A DNA stretch of 64,000 nucleotides from Pararge aegeria (GCF_905163445.1 NC_053190.1:5210501-5274500), one strand, 5' to 3'; shown: positions 11,880-23,999, counted from the first letter of the stretch. Numbers and translations are program-made. The notes: generated by a model from the sequence alone, not told the origin.

Positions 11880-13016
11880 ATTCAAAATTGTTTTTATCAC
11901 GTAGACGACCTTTTTAAATATGATGCTAAGACCTCAATTACAAGACATCTTAATTATTAATTATCAATTATTAATAATAGTGTGACATTAAATGCTAATT
12001 CTATAATTATTGTAAATCGAAATTATTCTTATGTTTTAAGTTGATAAATTCTAATATTTTGTATTTTTTTTAGTTCTAAGTTGACATATTTTAATATTTA
12101 AATCAATTGCAATAATAGAATTTATAAATTTAAATTAAGGAAAGAATTAAAAATAATTTCGATAAATTTTATTGCAATGCCTCGGCGGGGCGACGTGTCT
12201 CTTTTTCTCTCATGAAGCAATTACTAAACAATAAAATAAATATCTAATTATACTTTGTTTCAAATTGTTATATATTGTTAACAAAGTGATAGGAACGCAG
12301 TACGTGGTAGGAACTACAAACTACATTAACTTAATTAAGGCGGCACCGATCAATGGGCATTGTTGACCACTTCCTAGTTCCTATACAGCTTTTCCTTTTG
12401 TTTGAGTAGCAGTAGGTACCTATAAGTTATAGTATAATAGCGCCCTGGTTTTCTATGGAATAACAATCTGCATCATATACTATCCCACTGCTGGGCACAG
12501 GTTTCTTCTCTCATAGTACAGGCGGTTTTAGGCCACCACATTGCCATCATTTTAGGCCATCTATAAGGATTGGTGGACTTAAACTAGTGATTATAACCGT
12601 AACATATCGAATAGCATAACTGATACGAGTATAAATGTTTATTTGGGTTATGCATCGTTCTTACAACTTGAGCTTATTATGGGGCAGTTATTTTGTAAAT
12701 AAACAATAGCTAAATCACAGTAGCCTTAATTCAAGAGTTGTCCGCTCGCAATCGTCGAGTCGTTTTCTAGTATGGAAATACTTGAACTTCGTAGTAAAAT
12801 GGATCTTAATTCGGAAGTTTTAAATCTCAAATTTACGAAAACTCCTTAGCTCGGATTTTTGACAGAACGTTTGTAAAACAAAAATCAGACAGAATTGCAA
12901 CTCTAAGACGAGTGAAATAAGGTAAACTTTACTTTCACGATATAGAGTTTGTTATTCGAAAAATCTTCGATTGCGCCTGATTTCTAGAGATTTTGTTTAT
13001 TTATTTGTTTTTTTTG
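11880..13016. other. No gene seen
   Basis: Very AT-rich to 12200, then unidentified sequence with a SINE tail at 12478-12590. Confidence 0.5.
12478..12590 (-). repeat. SINE tail fragment, minus strand
   Basis: 'actatcccactgctgggcac' and 'ggattggtggacttaaact'. Confidence 0.35.
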
Positions 13017-13194
13017 TTAAAACGCGCTAACGCAGTCTAGTTGAATAGCACAGGCGGACGTTGGGTGCAGCGACGCGGTGCGTCGTAGTGTAGCGGATAA
13101 AAATTTGCAGGGGAAAAAGACCATATAAGTAGTACGTGCATTAAATCCTGGGGAATCAGTAGCCACTATTTTTATGTACAAACCCACCAACCCG

Positions 13195-13252
13195 TACAGG
13201 ACTTTTAAAAGGCCTGTGCCCATAAGTGAGACTGTGACAGGCTGAGGATGAT
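13195..13252 (+). repeat. SINE tail 'ggcctgtgccca'
   Basis: 'aaaaggcctgtgcccataag', 'tgacaggctgaggatgatg' resemble the end of a common lepidopteran SINE/LINE tail. Related tails are near 59840 (plus), 12480 and 15585 (minus). Upstream, 13017-13195 is GC-richer and unidentified. Confidence 0.4.
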
Positions 13253-14265
13253 GCAGTTCACAAATTTATTCAAGCCAGAAACGAACCCGGAACTTCCCGC
13301 TGCTGACAACGTCTTTACACACCACAGGGTGATGAAGTGTCATTAATAAGGGTTTAAATCCCAAATAATGTAAAGTTAATTAGACTTCTGCAAAGTTTGG
13401 TCCAGTTACGTTGTCCTAAACTTTGTAGTAATCACGTGATCTATTAGGAAACACATTAGTTTAATCGGTAAGAGGGTTCCGATTATAATATATTTAACGT
13501 AGCGGATCGGTAATATTTTACAGCCCGTTAACTTGCATCGACGCGACGTGGTGAATTGCAAACAACAGTGTCTTATAAGACAGAATATACCTAATTCAAT
13601 TTAATTATTTGCAAAGACATTTAAGACTTGAAATATTCAAATGATAAAATAATGCTTTCTATTCGATAATAAGGTAACTTCAAGGCAATCGCTCTTGACA
13701 CTAATATCATATCGATGTTGTGTTTCAGGGTGTGGACTATATAGGTCGATAGAATGGCGCAACAAGTGGTGGGGCGAACAGGTCCGATTTCAAAGATCTA
13801 TGACAAGGACATTGTTATATTCAAACTAATTGTTATACGACACTCCTTCCATACTGATGAAAAGTAAAGTTGAGTTTAACCCCTTTTATAAAAGAAGGTT
13901 TGATAATTTTTTTTTCTATATCGATGTAGATGGCATGAATGATGGCATTTCCAGAGATGGCAGCATAACGTAGTAAGTGAGAGAGATACATGTAACCGAC
14001 TTTGCAGTTTGTTTTCGTGTTCGGTTTCGACGTTTAAAGTTAAAGGAATCAGCGTCTCGCGAATCTGTATGCGTTTAGAAAGTATAACCTATTCATAGCT
14101 TGTGGTTTATATTACATATTTTTGAAAATTATGAGAGGCAATCACTTCCTCCGTCGTGCTGCCAGCTCTGGAAAATGTTCAAGCCATCTACATGGGTATA
14201 GATAGCACTTATATCAAACCCTCTCATGATTATTGGATAGAAGCAGGCGTTACTTTTTTGATATA
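13253..14265. other. No feature seen
   Basis: No recognised repeat and no supported open frame. Confidence 0.5.
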
Positions 14266-14415
14266 TTATCAAAATTAAGCTTAATTTGCTATACTCCGCG
14301 AAAAACAGGAGAATTTGTGTGGTGTGGAGTATAAGGATTGAAGAAATTATAAATTACACCACACAGATTCTCCTGCTTTTCGCGGAGTATAGCAAATTAA
14401 GTTTAATTTTGATAA
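14266..14415. repeat. 150-bp foldback element, 60-bp arms
   Basis: Arms 14266-14325 and 14356-14415 match at 57 of 60 positions when one is reverse complemented. They contain 'tatactccgcgaaaa' and 'gtgtggtgt' motifs around a 30-bp centre. A 69-codon open frame over it is a by-product. A partial inverted copy is at 15301-15400. Confidence 0.85.
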
Positions 14416-14922
14416 GCTTTGCCATTGCCCTAATAGGTTACTCAAAGGCTAACTTGTACTTGAAAAAAAGCTCTAGCTGTAGTAGAGCCATATAACCGTG
14501 CCTATCTATTTCCCCGTCTGATTTCATGAAAATAGGACGAGAAAATGGTTGACATATTTATCTCATGGCAAGCGTGGTGCCCTATTATGGAAATAACAGT
14601 ATTAGGATGATGATGGTGACAAGCTGCTCGGATCTAATAGAGTTTAAACTCTTGTAACTCTACGTTCATAATTTAGAAGAACTATAAGTCAGTCGTAAAC
14701 GCAATAGTAAGAACCTATTTGCGCACCATCTCAACCAGAGAATCAGTGTGATGACCCATATAATGGACGCCAAGTTTCTTGGCTATCACCATTACAGTAA
14801 CTCCTTCGGCAACGTTAAAGTTGAACCGAATGTCTTCGGAACTCGCCAACTAATCGTAGCTAATTACCACTACGAATGTAGGCTTCTTGGGAATGGGTTT
14901 CTATATAAGAAAGGGGAATGTC

Positions 14923-15214
14923 CACAGAGTTAAGAATATACAGAACCCTCAAGGAGACATTATTGTATGCAGTGCATTGTGTTCCCGCGCACGTCTCATT
15001 TCAAACCCACGGAATGTTGCAAGCACACAAACTTTTTCCTTTTTCCCCATTTCATGGTAAACGCTTAAAACATTAGAGGTAAAATAATAACTGTCACCCG
15101 CTAAATTAAATGAAGTGACTAACCGCCTGTTCGAGAAACACTACTAAACTGGAATGATTTTTGATGCTTCATTATTAATCGTGTACAAAGTTTCTGTACA
15201 TTCTTAATTCTGTG
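14923..15214. mobile_element. MITE (family H), inverted orientation
   Basis: 292 bp from CACAGAGTTAAGAATATACA to 'cattcttaattctgtg', internally the reverse complement of 29117-29432. The 8 bases on each side do not match, so its TSD has decayed or the ends were rearranged. Confidence 0.75.
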
Positions 15215-15300
15215 AGATTATATTTTTTTTTAATTTGATTGTTTTGATGAAATAAACACTGAGATAGGCAGACGAATAATTAAAAAACATTTATATTACG

Positions 15301-15400
15301 AAAATTCAGCTAAATTTGCTATGCCCGCGAAAAGCAGAAAAATCTGTATGGTGTAATTTAGAATTTCTTTGATCCTTATACTCCACACCAAACAGATCTT
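15301..15400. repeat. Partial copy of the 14.3-kb foldback
   Basis: Matches the reverse complement of 14266-14415 over one arm, the centre ('cttatactccacacca') and the first ~20 bp of the second arm, then diverges. It shows the foldback is a multi-copy element rather than a one-off inversion. Confidence 0.7.
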
Positions 15401-15831
15401 CGGCAATGTGAGGGTACATTGCACGTTTTGTTCCGAAACCGGAGCATCCTCAAGAGATGTTCTTTTGCGCGGGGCCCTTGCTACTTTTGCTACGTGGTTA
15501 ATCCGGCTATGATACTTATTGTAAAGACATTGTAAAGTGTAGTACCTATAGTATACCTACTTAGTTGACATCAACATCATCAGTACTGATAGCCCACTGT
15601 TGGGCATGGACTTACCATACGAGCGCTTCCCATAGTGAGTTAAATGGAAGGCGACGCTGCTCTCAATTTCGGGCTGACGTAACGTATTCCTTTGGTTATC
15701 GATTGTTACTAATAATGACTGAAAACGACTCTCTCTGAGGCACAAGTAAAAGTTGCATTCGAATCACTAAAACTAGAGTTACTTATTCAGACACAAATTG
15801 AGGTCAACGTTACTTAACCAGCACAATAGAC

Positions 15832-16080
15832 AAATTCAAATTCAAATTCAAATTCAAGTAGGCCTACTTTATAAGCACTTTTGAAACGTCAAGTATGTAT
15901 GTTTGTAGTGACTCTACCACCGGTTCGGAATGCAGATTCTACCGAGAAGAGCCGGCAAGAAACTCAGTAGTTGCTCTTTTCCAACATCAACATTTACAAT
16001 CATTTTGCTATCTTGCGGGAGATGAGAGCGAGGATGGCTGCTTCCAATCTACCTTGTCATTGAGGAATTCATCAAATGTA
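15832..16080 (+). mobile_element. Repeat D, long copy
   Basis: Starts with (ATTCAA)n at 15833-15857, then 'gtaggcctactttataagca', 'accaccggttcggaatgcag', 'gagaagagccggcaagaaac' and 'gagagcgaggatggctgctt'. The short open frame over it is not a gene. Confidence 0.7.
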
Positions 16081-16914
16081 TAGTAACCTCGCTGTACTAG
16101 ATGCGTTTTTTGACAGATTAGTTGTAACGTTTAATTCAAAATTACAGCTTCTGTCTCCCACCACGCTTTTTGAAGAATAACTTCTTTAGGCGCGACTAGG
16201 GAGTAACTCAGATTTTTTTCTGACGGAAGTAACGCTTACATCAGACGTCTGTGTAGTTTCCGCTATTTAAAAATAATAATTTGAATTGGTCGTTAGTATA
16301 TATGTCATAATATACTCCACGCTTCTTGACTTATACCTACGCCAGCTAGAAGCAAATATCATAATCAATTAGGATTATTTGTTATAACTGCAAAGTGAAT
16401 TAAAATTCAACAGTTAAAAAAATATATTTTAAATTGCAAAGTTTTTTGAAAATCTCTGAATATACTTGTTTATTTATTACTTTTGTAATAAATATATTAT
16501 TAATACATTTTCTGGCGATTGCGACATTCTATAATATTCAATGACAAGGTTAGATTGACATGTGCTGATCTAACCTTCATTTTTCTACTCTCAATTATTC
16601 TTTTTAACAAATTAAAATATTTATAAAGTGTGAAAGTGATATTAATTAATTTAAATAACGATATAAAATTAAGTAGTGAATATTAAATGAAATGGCGGAG
16701 TCCCAGGAACATTTTACTCTTTCAGCAATAAATAATAATAAAAGTTGTACTTCAGTCGCGCATAACGGTTAGCTCTTGACTGCTATCTCACCTAATGGTA
16801 TGCAATGATACAGTATGTATGTCAGTCTCCCCTATTAGTAGTAAAAGCAGTTATATAAAACAAATCGGCATTTTATCGGATCGCTAAATCTCTTGAATTT
16901 AATCGCTTTAAATA
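16081..16914. other. No gene seen
   Basis: AT-rich. Words near 16760 ('ttagctcttgactgctatct') may be a repeat C trace. Confidence 0.4.
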
Positions 16915-17040
16915 ACCGCGGCCTCCCACCAGACTAGAGCAAGGAAATGTCAGGAATTATGAATTCCTAAATTGCCCCCGCCTGAGAAAGAACCCTTGAC
17001 CTCCGCTAATAACCCTGACCATAGTGCCAGCGTTCCACCC
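16915..17040 (-). mobile_element. Repeat C head fragment
   Basis: 'ggcctcccaccagactaga' and 'aaattgcccccgcctgagaa' match the head half of repeat C on the minus strand. The rest is absent. Confidence 0.55.
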
Positions 17041-17173
17041 AAGACACTAACTTTTAGTTTGTCGCACCATCTCAACACACTTTACTTTCGTTTTGTAATA
17101 TAAAAAAAATATAATTTAAAATACCCCCGTCACGACAAAATCATTCCTTTCAATATAGTGATATTATTTTACT

Positions 17174-17595
17174 AGTCAAGCCCCTTTATTTGATACCTAT
17201 ATTGAGAGAGTTGTTAAAAAAACTTGTGATTTCAAAATATCATGGTCTTCTTGCATTTGAAATTCATCATAGTATAGTATTATCGTAGTCAAGTCCTTTT
17301 ATTTGATACGCATGTTGAGGGAGTTTTGAAAAAAATATTTAATCCGCCATTTTGTGGCGCGGTTAGCTATGTTTGATTTTCATCCATCGATAACCAAAGG
17401 ATTTCAATCAAACCTAGCTAAAACACTCTCAATTTATTCACCTTGCGAACAGAAAATAAAACAAAATATACCTCGGTTCAGTTCTTTTGGAGTCACGATT
17501 ATACAGACAAGGCACACACGTGCGTGCACACACCCACACACACACAACCACGCGCACACACTTATAACACCCCGGTGGTCGGGGGTTGAAAAGGA
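17174..17595 (+). repeat. Repeat L with internal 112-bp direct repeat
   Basis: 'tttatttgatac' plus 'ttgagrgagtt' occurs at 17174-17214 and again at 17286-17327. After this come 'ccgccattttgtggcgcggt', a (CA)n tract and 'ataacaccccggtggtcggg'. The second half matches the repeat L copies at 6590 and 49130. Open frames on both strands are by-products. Confidence 0.55.
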
Positions 17596-17781
17596 AAACA
17601 CGACAATTTATAATACTAACCCTCATAATTCATCAATTCTTACGAAAAATGTGGTCACGTTTAAGACATGTATCGTACACAACCTTTTCTTCGAAAGGTA
17701 TATAGCATTTTCCTGGTATTTGGTTATTATTCTACAGTTGAATGAGATTGGTCGGGCCACGTGTTTTGAATTCCAAGAGAT

Positions 17782-18236
17782 CGGCATGATTTTGACTCTT
17801 GTTATGGTCACTATAGTAACTGCATTATCATCAGATGAGTCGTCCCAGCATGAACGATGGAGGATAGAGGCAAGGAGAATCCGCATCTTTGACAGGTGAG
17901 TTCCCAACGAGTCACACCCAATCGTGCGAATGAATTTGCACTCACTAACGCTGTATAAGAGAATTTGCACACACAAAAAAACTATTTTTTAGATCCGCCA
18001 TAAGATTTTGCGGCATGATTTTGACTCTTGTTATGGTCACTATAGTAACTGCATTATCATCAGATGAGTCGTCCCAGCATGAACGATGGAGGATAGAGGC
18101 AAGGAGAATCCGCATCTTTGACAGGTGAGTTCCCAACGAGTCACACCCAATCGTGCGAATGAATTTGCACTCACTAACGCTGTATAAGAGAATTTGCACA
18201 CACAAAAAAACTATTTTTTAGATCCGCCATAAGATT
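17782..18236 (+). repeat. Exact 229-bp tandem duplication with open frame
   Basis: Unit 1 is 17782-18010 and unit 2 is 18011-18236; I see no difference over about 226 bp. Each unit holds an ATG (17786, 18015), a hydrophobic start (MILTLVMVTIVTALSS), HERWRIEARRIRIFDR, then a 97-bp stretch with gtgagt and ttttag ends. Frame phase 2 is kept through that stretch, on to 18320, and could join an acceptor at 19111. The segment 'tggaggatagaggcaagg' resembles the end of MITE family I (40183), so it may be transposon sequence and not a gene. Confidence 0.8.
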
Positions 18237-18434
18237 GCAACGAATGGTAGAGCTTTTCGAAGGGAACGCGTGGAATAACCTAACTTATTTCCTACTATCA
18301 TCGCACATACAAATATATAGGTGTTGGGAATTTTCTTTTCCCATCGAGATATTTTTTATACGGTTCCCAGCAAGTCACAATCAGAGGACGGTGTGACTCG
18401 ATGGGAAAAAATTCTCAACGAGTCTCACTGTGGC

Positions 18435-18464
18435 ACGATTGGGTGTGACTCGTTGGGAACTCGA
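18435..18464. repeat. 30-bp perfect inverted copy of the duplicated segment
   Basis: Starts GCACGATTGGGTGTGACTCG and is the exact reverse complement of 30 bases just after the gtgagt in each tandem unit (about 17898 and 18127). A second shorter inverted pair ('cccatcgag' near 18340 and 'ctcgatggg' near 18398) lies between, so the region is a broken foldback. Confidence 0.75.
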
Positions 18465-19382
18465 AGTTTTAGGGTGAGACATGAGGAACAAGTCGCTATG
18501 AGTAGCAAGAGAAAATTATATAAATTTATATACTTTTCAGTTGTAAACAGTGAACTTGCTGAGTATGAAACTTTTATATTTTTGATTATGGAAGGTTGAT
18601 ATTTTATGTGACTAGTATATTTAATAAAACTGCAATGTACGAAGCTTAAAAACTATTTACGTACTGGTTTGATTTAATGAGTGACCGAGAGTAAGTCTTT
18701 ATTGTTGTTAAACTTAAAAAATATAATTGAAAAATATTTTTGGCATTATCTAAAAAATTAACTTACTCGTTACCGGGGCTCTACAATAATGTGACGCTTT
18801 TCGACGGACTCTTTATCATAGCCAGAGATAGCTCTCGTTGCCTCTACCACCCGTAGCATAAACGCTAGTTTTTAATGGCAACGTTCCACTCGTTTCTATG
18901 GCACGCACGTCACTCCATAAGCGCTAAAAAGTGTGAGCGGGACGTACGGATTAAATATTTATGACCAAATAACTTACACGATAATAACGGCGATAACCAT
19001 TCAATTTTTCTATATATTTTCCTCGTGTCCGTTGAAACTATTATTCGTTCTAAGAATGAGCATCCTCGAAATCTTGTGTCTCGAAAATCAATGGAACCTT
19101 TATTATTTTAGGTATGAGGAAAGATTTCACTTCCCGTTCCTGAAGAGTGCGGAAAGAATGGACAATTGGAAAGCATTTGAGATGATTGGTGGAAATCGTA
19201 AAAACTGTACAATTGACATTCTACTTTATTTATATTTATACTCTAGTTATTTTTATTTCTGTCCCAGGATAGGGTACAGGTTTTTTCTCTATATTTATGC
19301 TACGTCATATACGACAGAATGATTAAGTGAAGAAACTACTACGCTTCCTTTTTTGGGGCCTTTTTTAATCCACTACACGGAA
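18465..19382. other. Possible third exon of the 17.8-kb candidate, otherwise empty
   Basis: An acceptor 'attattttag' ends at 19111, followed by an open frame to 19322 in the phase left by the 18320 end (RYEERFHFPFLKSAERMDNW). No homology is recognised, so I do not call a gene. Confidence 0.2.
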
Positions 19383-19650
19383 TGCAATCCCTTGACTGCA
19401 ATCTCACCTGCTGGTAAATTATGAGGCAGCCTAACATGGTTATATTAAACCCATACTAATAATTTTCAGTTCACTTTAAAACGACATCGTACTGGAACGC
19501 TAAATCGTTTAGCAGTAGGTACCTCTTTGTGGGTAGGGAGGTAACTCCCAAAGCCAAGCCACGAGTGAATCCTCCCAGACCAGGACAGAGAAAATTTAGA
19601 AATTTTAAATTCCCAAACTGCCGCTGCCGGGTTGGAACCCGGAACCTTTC
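19383..19650 (-). mobile_element. Repeat C, near full length
   Basis: Minus-strand copy from 'tgactgcaatctcacctgct' through 'acgacatcgtactggaacgc' to a B-box complement 'gggttggaacccgg' at about 19629. An open frame on the minus strand crosses it but is not a gene. Confidence 0.7.
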
Positions 19651-20077
19651 ACTTAAAACTACAGCGAACACGCGTGTGAGAGGTTTTAAATGATTATCAC
19701 ATATTATAAGCATTTTTTGTATCCCAATCTTTTAAATTTAAAACACCCTCCTGTATGCGTCTGGTATTAATGTAAAAGCTACATGCAATATTTTGTGGCA
19801 TGTTTAAAAATGTGAAATGGGGTCAGACGTGATTCTTGATAAGAGTTGAAGTGTTAGATATGAGATAACAGATCGTCAGCGCCTTGTTCATTCAAAATAC
19901 TTTTACGTAGCTTTCTCTACTCGACTTTCAAATTGATGTCCATATTAAATTTATTTTCAAACGAGTAAGTATATCTATGCTAGATATCTAACACATACAC
20001 TTCATGAGCCTAAAAACCCACCGCTGGGACCTCTTCTCTCCTAGGACAGGAGCTTTTTGAGTTTAGACCCTCTATGC

Positions 20078-20195
20078 TGTACGGCACGTCTTTGAAGGCA
20101 GGGTGGTAACTAGCCAAGGCCGAAGCTAACCCAACAGACAGAAGTTATAAATTACCAAATTGTACCTGAATGAGATATGCCCATTTATAAGACCA
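20078..20195 (-). mobile_element. Repeat C fragment
   Basis: 'acggcacgtctttgaagg', 'ggtggtaactagccaaggcc' and 'attaccaaattgtacctga' match the head half of repeat C. Confidence 0.5.
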
Positions 20196-20934
20196 ATACG
20201 CTCACGACTGCTCTGGGAAGGACATATAAATTTATATTATAATTATTATATATTTGATATATATTAATTATTTGTTTTATCCACGTGCTACGGTCGCTGC
20301 CCTTTAGCACTTGCGGCTGGGATAAGTTTTATGGAGATTATTGTAAGGCAAAATTAGGATGCATATGTACTCGTAGTATAACTAGATACCCAGGATGGAC
20401 TGGTCTCTGGTAGTTAACATGTGGGTAGAATGGTTTATTTGTAAGTTAGGGAGCCTGGAATAAGCCTCGAGTCACAAATTGACTGATGCCATCAGTTCAT
20501 ATTTTTTTGTAATATAACTTCTAAACTACATCCTCATTATTCCGTCTGCGACTTTAAATATAAGTAACGTAAGTATGCTTAAATTAAGAATAAACATGAT
20601 AATAAGAACAGATGAAAAAAGCAGATTAATTTCATTAGATATACCAACGATACACTCTATTATCATTAATCATTTTAGATTATAGTTTTTTGTCCGAGTA
20701 CAGTTATCACTTACAGGTATAGATAAAATTGAAGTAAGTCCAGTAAAGCAAAAATAGTAAGAATAAAAGAATTAATATTAAACAAATGTAAATAATGATT
20801 CAAAAAAAAAATAACCATTTAAAAAATATTTCTCTAAGTTTAATTTCGCCTTAAAGCGTCATGAAAAATGACAATGTCAGGGTTTTTTAAGTTGTTAAAC
20901 AGAAGAGATTATGAGTGAAAATAGGATAACCACC

Positions 20935-21125
20935 GCCTAAAAATCGGAGCAACACTTCGCAGGGCAAGGAACACGTTCCATGAAGTGCCACTACTCTGTG
21001 TCCATCAACCTGATGATGTTAAGCCTCATGTACCCGTTACACCGGAAACAACGCCCTTCATACAACAATAAGCAGCAGAAATAAGCATACTAAGAATACT
21101 ATTAGTGCTTCCCAAGATGATCTCT
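20935..21125 (+). mobile_element. Repeat F
   Basis: Shared words with other F copies: 'gagcaacacttcgcagggca', 'aggaacacgttcc', 'aagcctcatgtaccc' and 'gaaataagcata'. Family class unknown. Several F copies hold short open frames with no coding support. Confidence 0.5.
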
Positions 21126-21129
21126 AATA

Positions 21130-21345
21130 TAGTCAAAGTAAAAGTCAAATATTTCTGTATTTAAATAAACACATAGATGACTTCTGATGCGTACATTACA
21201 TGTAAAATATGACATAGAAGTGAATTGATGGCGATAACTAAATTCATCAACTTAAAACTAAAGCTACGAGGGTTCCAAACGCACCCTGGTCTAAGCCCAT
21301 AACAAACTTAGCCGGTTTTTTTTTGTTATCACCATCTCACATTGT
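21130..21345 (+). mobile_element. Repeat E
   Basis: 'agtaaaagtcaaatatttct', 'ttctgatgcgtacattacat', 'actaaagctacgagggttcc' and 'caaacttagccggttttttt'. Same family as 51890-52105. It lies directly after a repeat F copy (20935-21125). Confidence 0.6.
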
Positions 21346-21733
21346 CATTTAAAACTATTAAAGAAGCAACCTGGTTAGAGCAATAATTTACACCCCAAGC
21401 ATTTTTATCGTTGACGTAGTCCTTAATACTATATTAGTACTTTTCTATAAGCTTACGTTTAATATAAACTTTGAACTGTATAAGAGACATCTCCAAGATA
21501 TCAACTCGTAGTTTATTGTAAAATTGTACACAATTTCCTTTAAATGAATTACTTAACTATATCTATACCTACTCCATCACGACGCTAGACGATGTCGGCA
21601 TTTACCACGGCGTCAAACTGCAGTATCTTTTTTTTTATACTATGCTACTATATCGAATCTAAACGCCATACCGCGACGAAGACAAATGTATGTACTTTAT
21701 TTTCACCTCAAAACATCTCGAGTTGGACGCCAT

Positions 21734-22238
21734 AACCACACCCAGGAGTGCACCCACAACTCCAACTTTACAAAAAAATGTGAACCCTATACTAACATTT
21801 TGGTGATAATGGAATTAATAAGTACAACTGTTATAATTGATACAGGTGCTTGAATTGCAAGAAATAGTTCACATAATTAATTAGGTATTGAAGCTTAAAA
21901 CTCTATTGAATTAAAGGTAATGAATTTTTTATCGGCCTTCCGAGTTTTTTCTATATCGGATTAAAAAGAATCACGCAAATTAATTTAATTAACCACACCC
22001 AGGAGTGCACCCACAACTCCAACTTTACAAAAAAATGTGAACCCTATACTAACATTTTGGTGATAATGGAATTGCACAGTACAACTGTTATAATTGATAC
22101 AGGTGCTTGAATTGCAAGAAATAGTTCACATAATTAATTAGGTATTGAAGCTTAAAACTCTATTGAATTAAAGGTAATGAATTTTTTATCGGCCTTCCGA
22201 GTGTTTTCTATGTCGGATTAAAAAGAATCACGCAAATT
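21734..22238 (+). repeat. 257-bp tandem duplication
   Basis: Copy 1 21734-21990 and copy 2 21991-22238, both starting AACCACACCCAGGAGTGCAC. They differ at about six positions, four of them clustered near 21815 and 22072, so the duplication is older than that at 17.8 kb. No open frame. Confidence 0.85.
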
Positions 22239-23423
22239 ACCTAGTTTACTTTTATAAAACAAGCTATGCGTTTATATTCTGTTAAATTCGTAATAGTCAA
22301 AGAAATAGCCTAGCCTTTAATCCTTCTTAATTTAAAATGAAATTATTAAAACTTGACTTTGATATTGATATATCTTTTAATAAAACTGAATTTTATATAT
22401 TTTGAATGTCACTCTATAGTCGATACTGAAGCCAAAGTGTAATTTTTTCTGTCTGTTTTTTAACTACTAAATTTGTTTGTGTACTTGAACGAAATGATCT
22501 CAGGAACTACTGTTACGATTTGAAAAATTCGTTAGTGTTGGATTAAATTTATCGAGGAAAACATAGTTTATATTCCAACACGCTAAGAGCAACCAATAAA
22601 GAATGTTGTAATGAATATGGGTTTTTTTTTATTTCTTTTTTTAGAGCTTCCGCTGCGAGCCCTATTTAAACGGTTAAAGTTTCGATAAAATTATGTATGA
22701 CAAAATTGTTCCCCTTTCAAGGCTCAAAAAAATTGTCCGCGACAGCATATTATGTCTATCTTTTGAGGTTGACTTATACGCGGACAAAGTCGCGAGGGAC
22801 CTCTAGTCTATCAATAATCTGATAGGCTGCGTAACCTAAACAGTGATTTCAAATGTACTGTGATAATTCACAGTAAGGCTTGTAATACGGTGCCAGAATT
22901 AGGTCAGTCATGTCTCCTGATAAGGCGTAACATAGACCTACGAAAGCGTTCGGAACGAGGCCGCCATTTGTACTTGATTAGTTAGGTAACTCACTTACGT
23001 ATAAACTGCAACTTGAAAACAATTATTTCACTTGGGGGCAGATTGCATTTATTTATTTACTTATTTACGGAAACCAACAGCTAATACATTTTTTCTTGTC
23101 CAAGTTTCTACTTTGTGTGCTAAGTGAATGTTCAGCTTATTACAGGTTTTCACAACGTTTGCAAATAAATTCAGGAATAATTACGTACATTTTAAATATA
23201 ACTGCACGGCTAGCATGGACAGGAGACAATTATCTCCCCGGGGAAAGGAATAAATTTATCTGCTCCCATAGCTTTATCAACTCTGTAATCTTTAACAACT
23301 GTATTCGCTTTTAGCAGTGTTGTTTTAATATTGATAACTATCCTAACCTTATTAGTCCTTTTAAAATAATAATACTAGCGACAGTTATGACCCCCCAAAT
23401 ATTTATTTTCATGCCACTGCAAG
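22239..23423. other. No gene seen
   Basis: Only the minus-strand repeat at 22680-22812. The 72-codon frame at 23096-23314 has no supporting feature. Confidence 0.5.
22680..22812 (-). repeat. 'cttcgtccgcgt'-type repeat, minus strand
   Basis: 'tatacgcggacaaagtcgcg' near 22776 is the complement of the conserved start. The rest is decayed. Confidence 0.45.
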
Positions 23424-23630
23424 TTAGCCCTTGACTGCGATCTCATTGGTGGTAATTCACGATGCAGTTTAAGATGGTAGCGGGCTGACATGTTAGGGAG
23501 TACGACAGTTATATTAAACCCAAACTAATCGGTTCTTCGCGAAATCGTACCTGAACGCTAAATCGCTTAGCGGCACGACTATGTCTGTAGGGTGGTAACT
23601 ATCCAAGGCGAAGCGTTCCACCAGACAAAT
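23424..23630 (-). mobile_element. Repeat C, head missing
   Basis: Contains 'ttagcccttgactgcgatct', 'gatggtagcgggctgacatg', 'gtacctgaacgctaaatcgc' and 'ggtggtaactatccaaggcg'. Confidence 0.65.
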
Positions 23631-23999
23631 TTACTGTACTCATACTTAGTACAGTACGTAATGTCACCTTAATTTTTTATTTAAATTGAAAATTTGTTTA
23701 TTTCAAAGATAACACATATATTAACCACAAAATCACGTGCGTCCGTGACTGTATTATCTGCGACTTGTACTACGAGTAATTCCGCAAAAGCTAACACTAT
23801 TTGCATTTATCATCTGCTTACCGAAATGTTATTTGATTCTGAGTTGTAAAGAAATTTGTCCCTCAAACGGATGGGTCGATTGTAATGTAATGGTCATAAC
23901 TGATAAAAAAGCTTGGCTATGATTTGCTCTAACTGTATAGCCAATTAATTGACTGTGAGATGGTAATGACCAAAAAACCCTAGGTATAAAGGCTAAGTT

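Noticed and set aside
17354..17899. 181-codon open frame as one protein
   Set aside because: Its first two-thirds are repeat L and a CA microsatellite; only the last 37 codons (from 17786) show anything exon-like.
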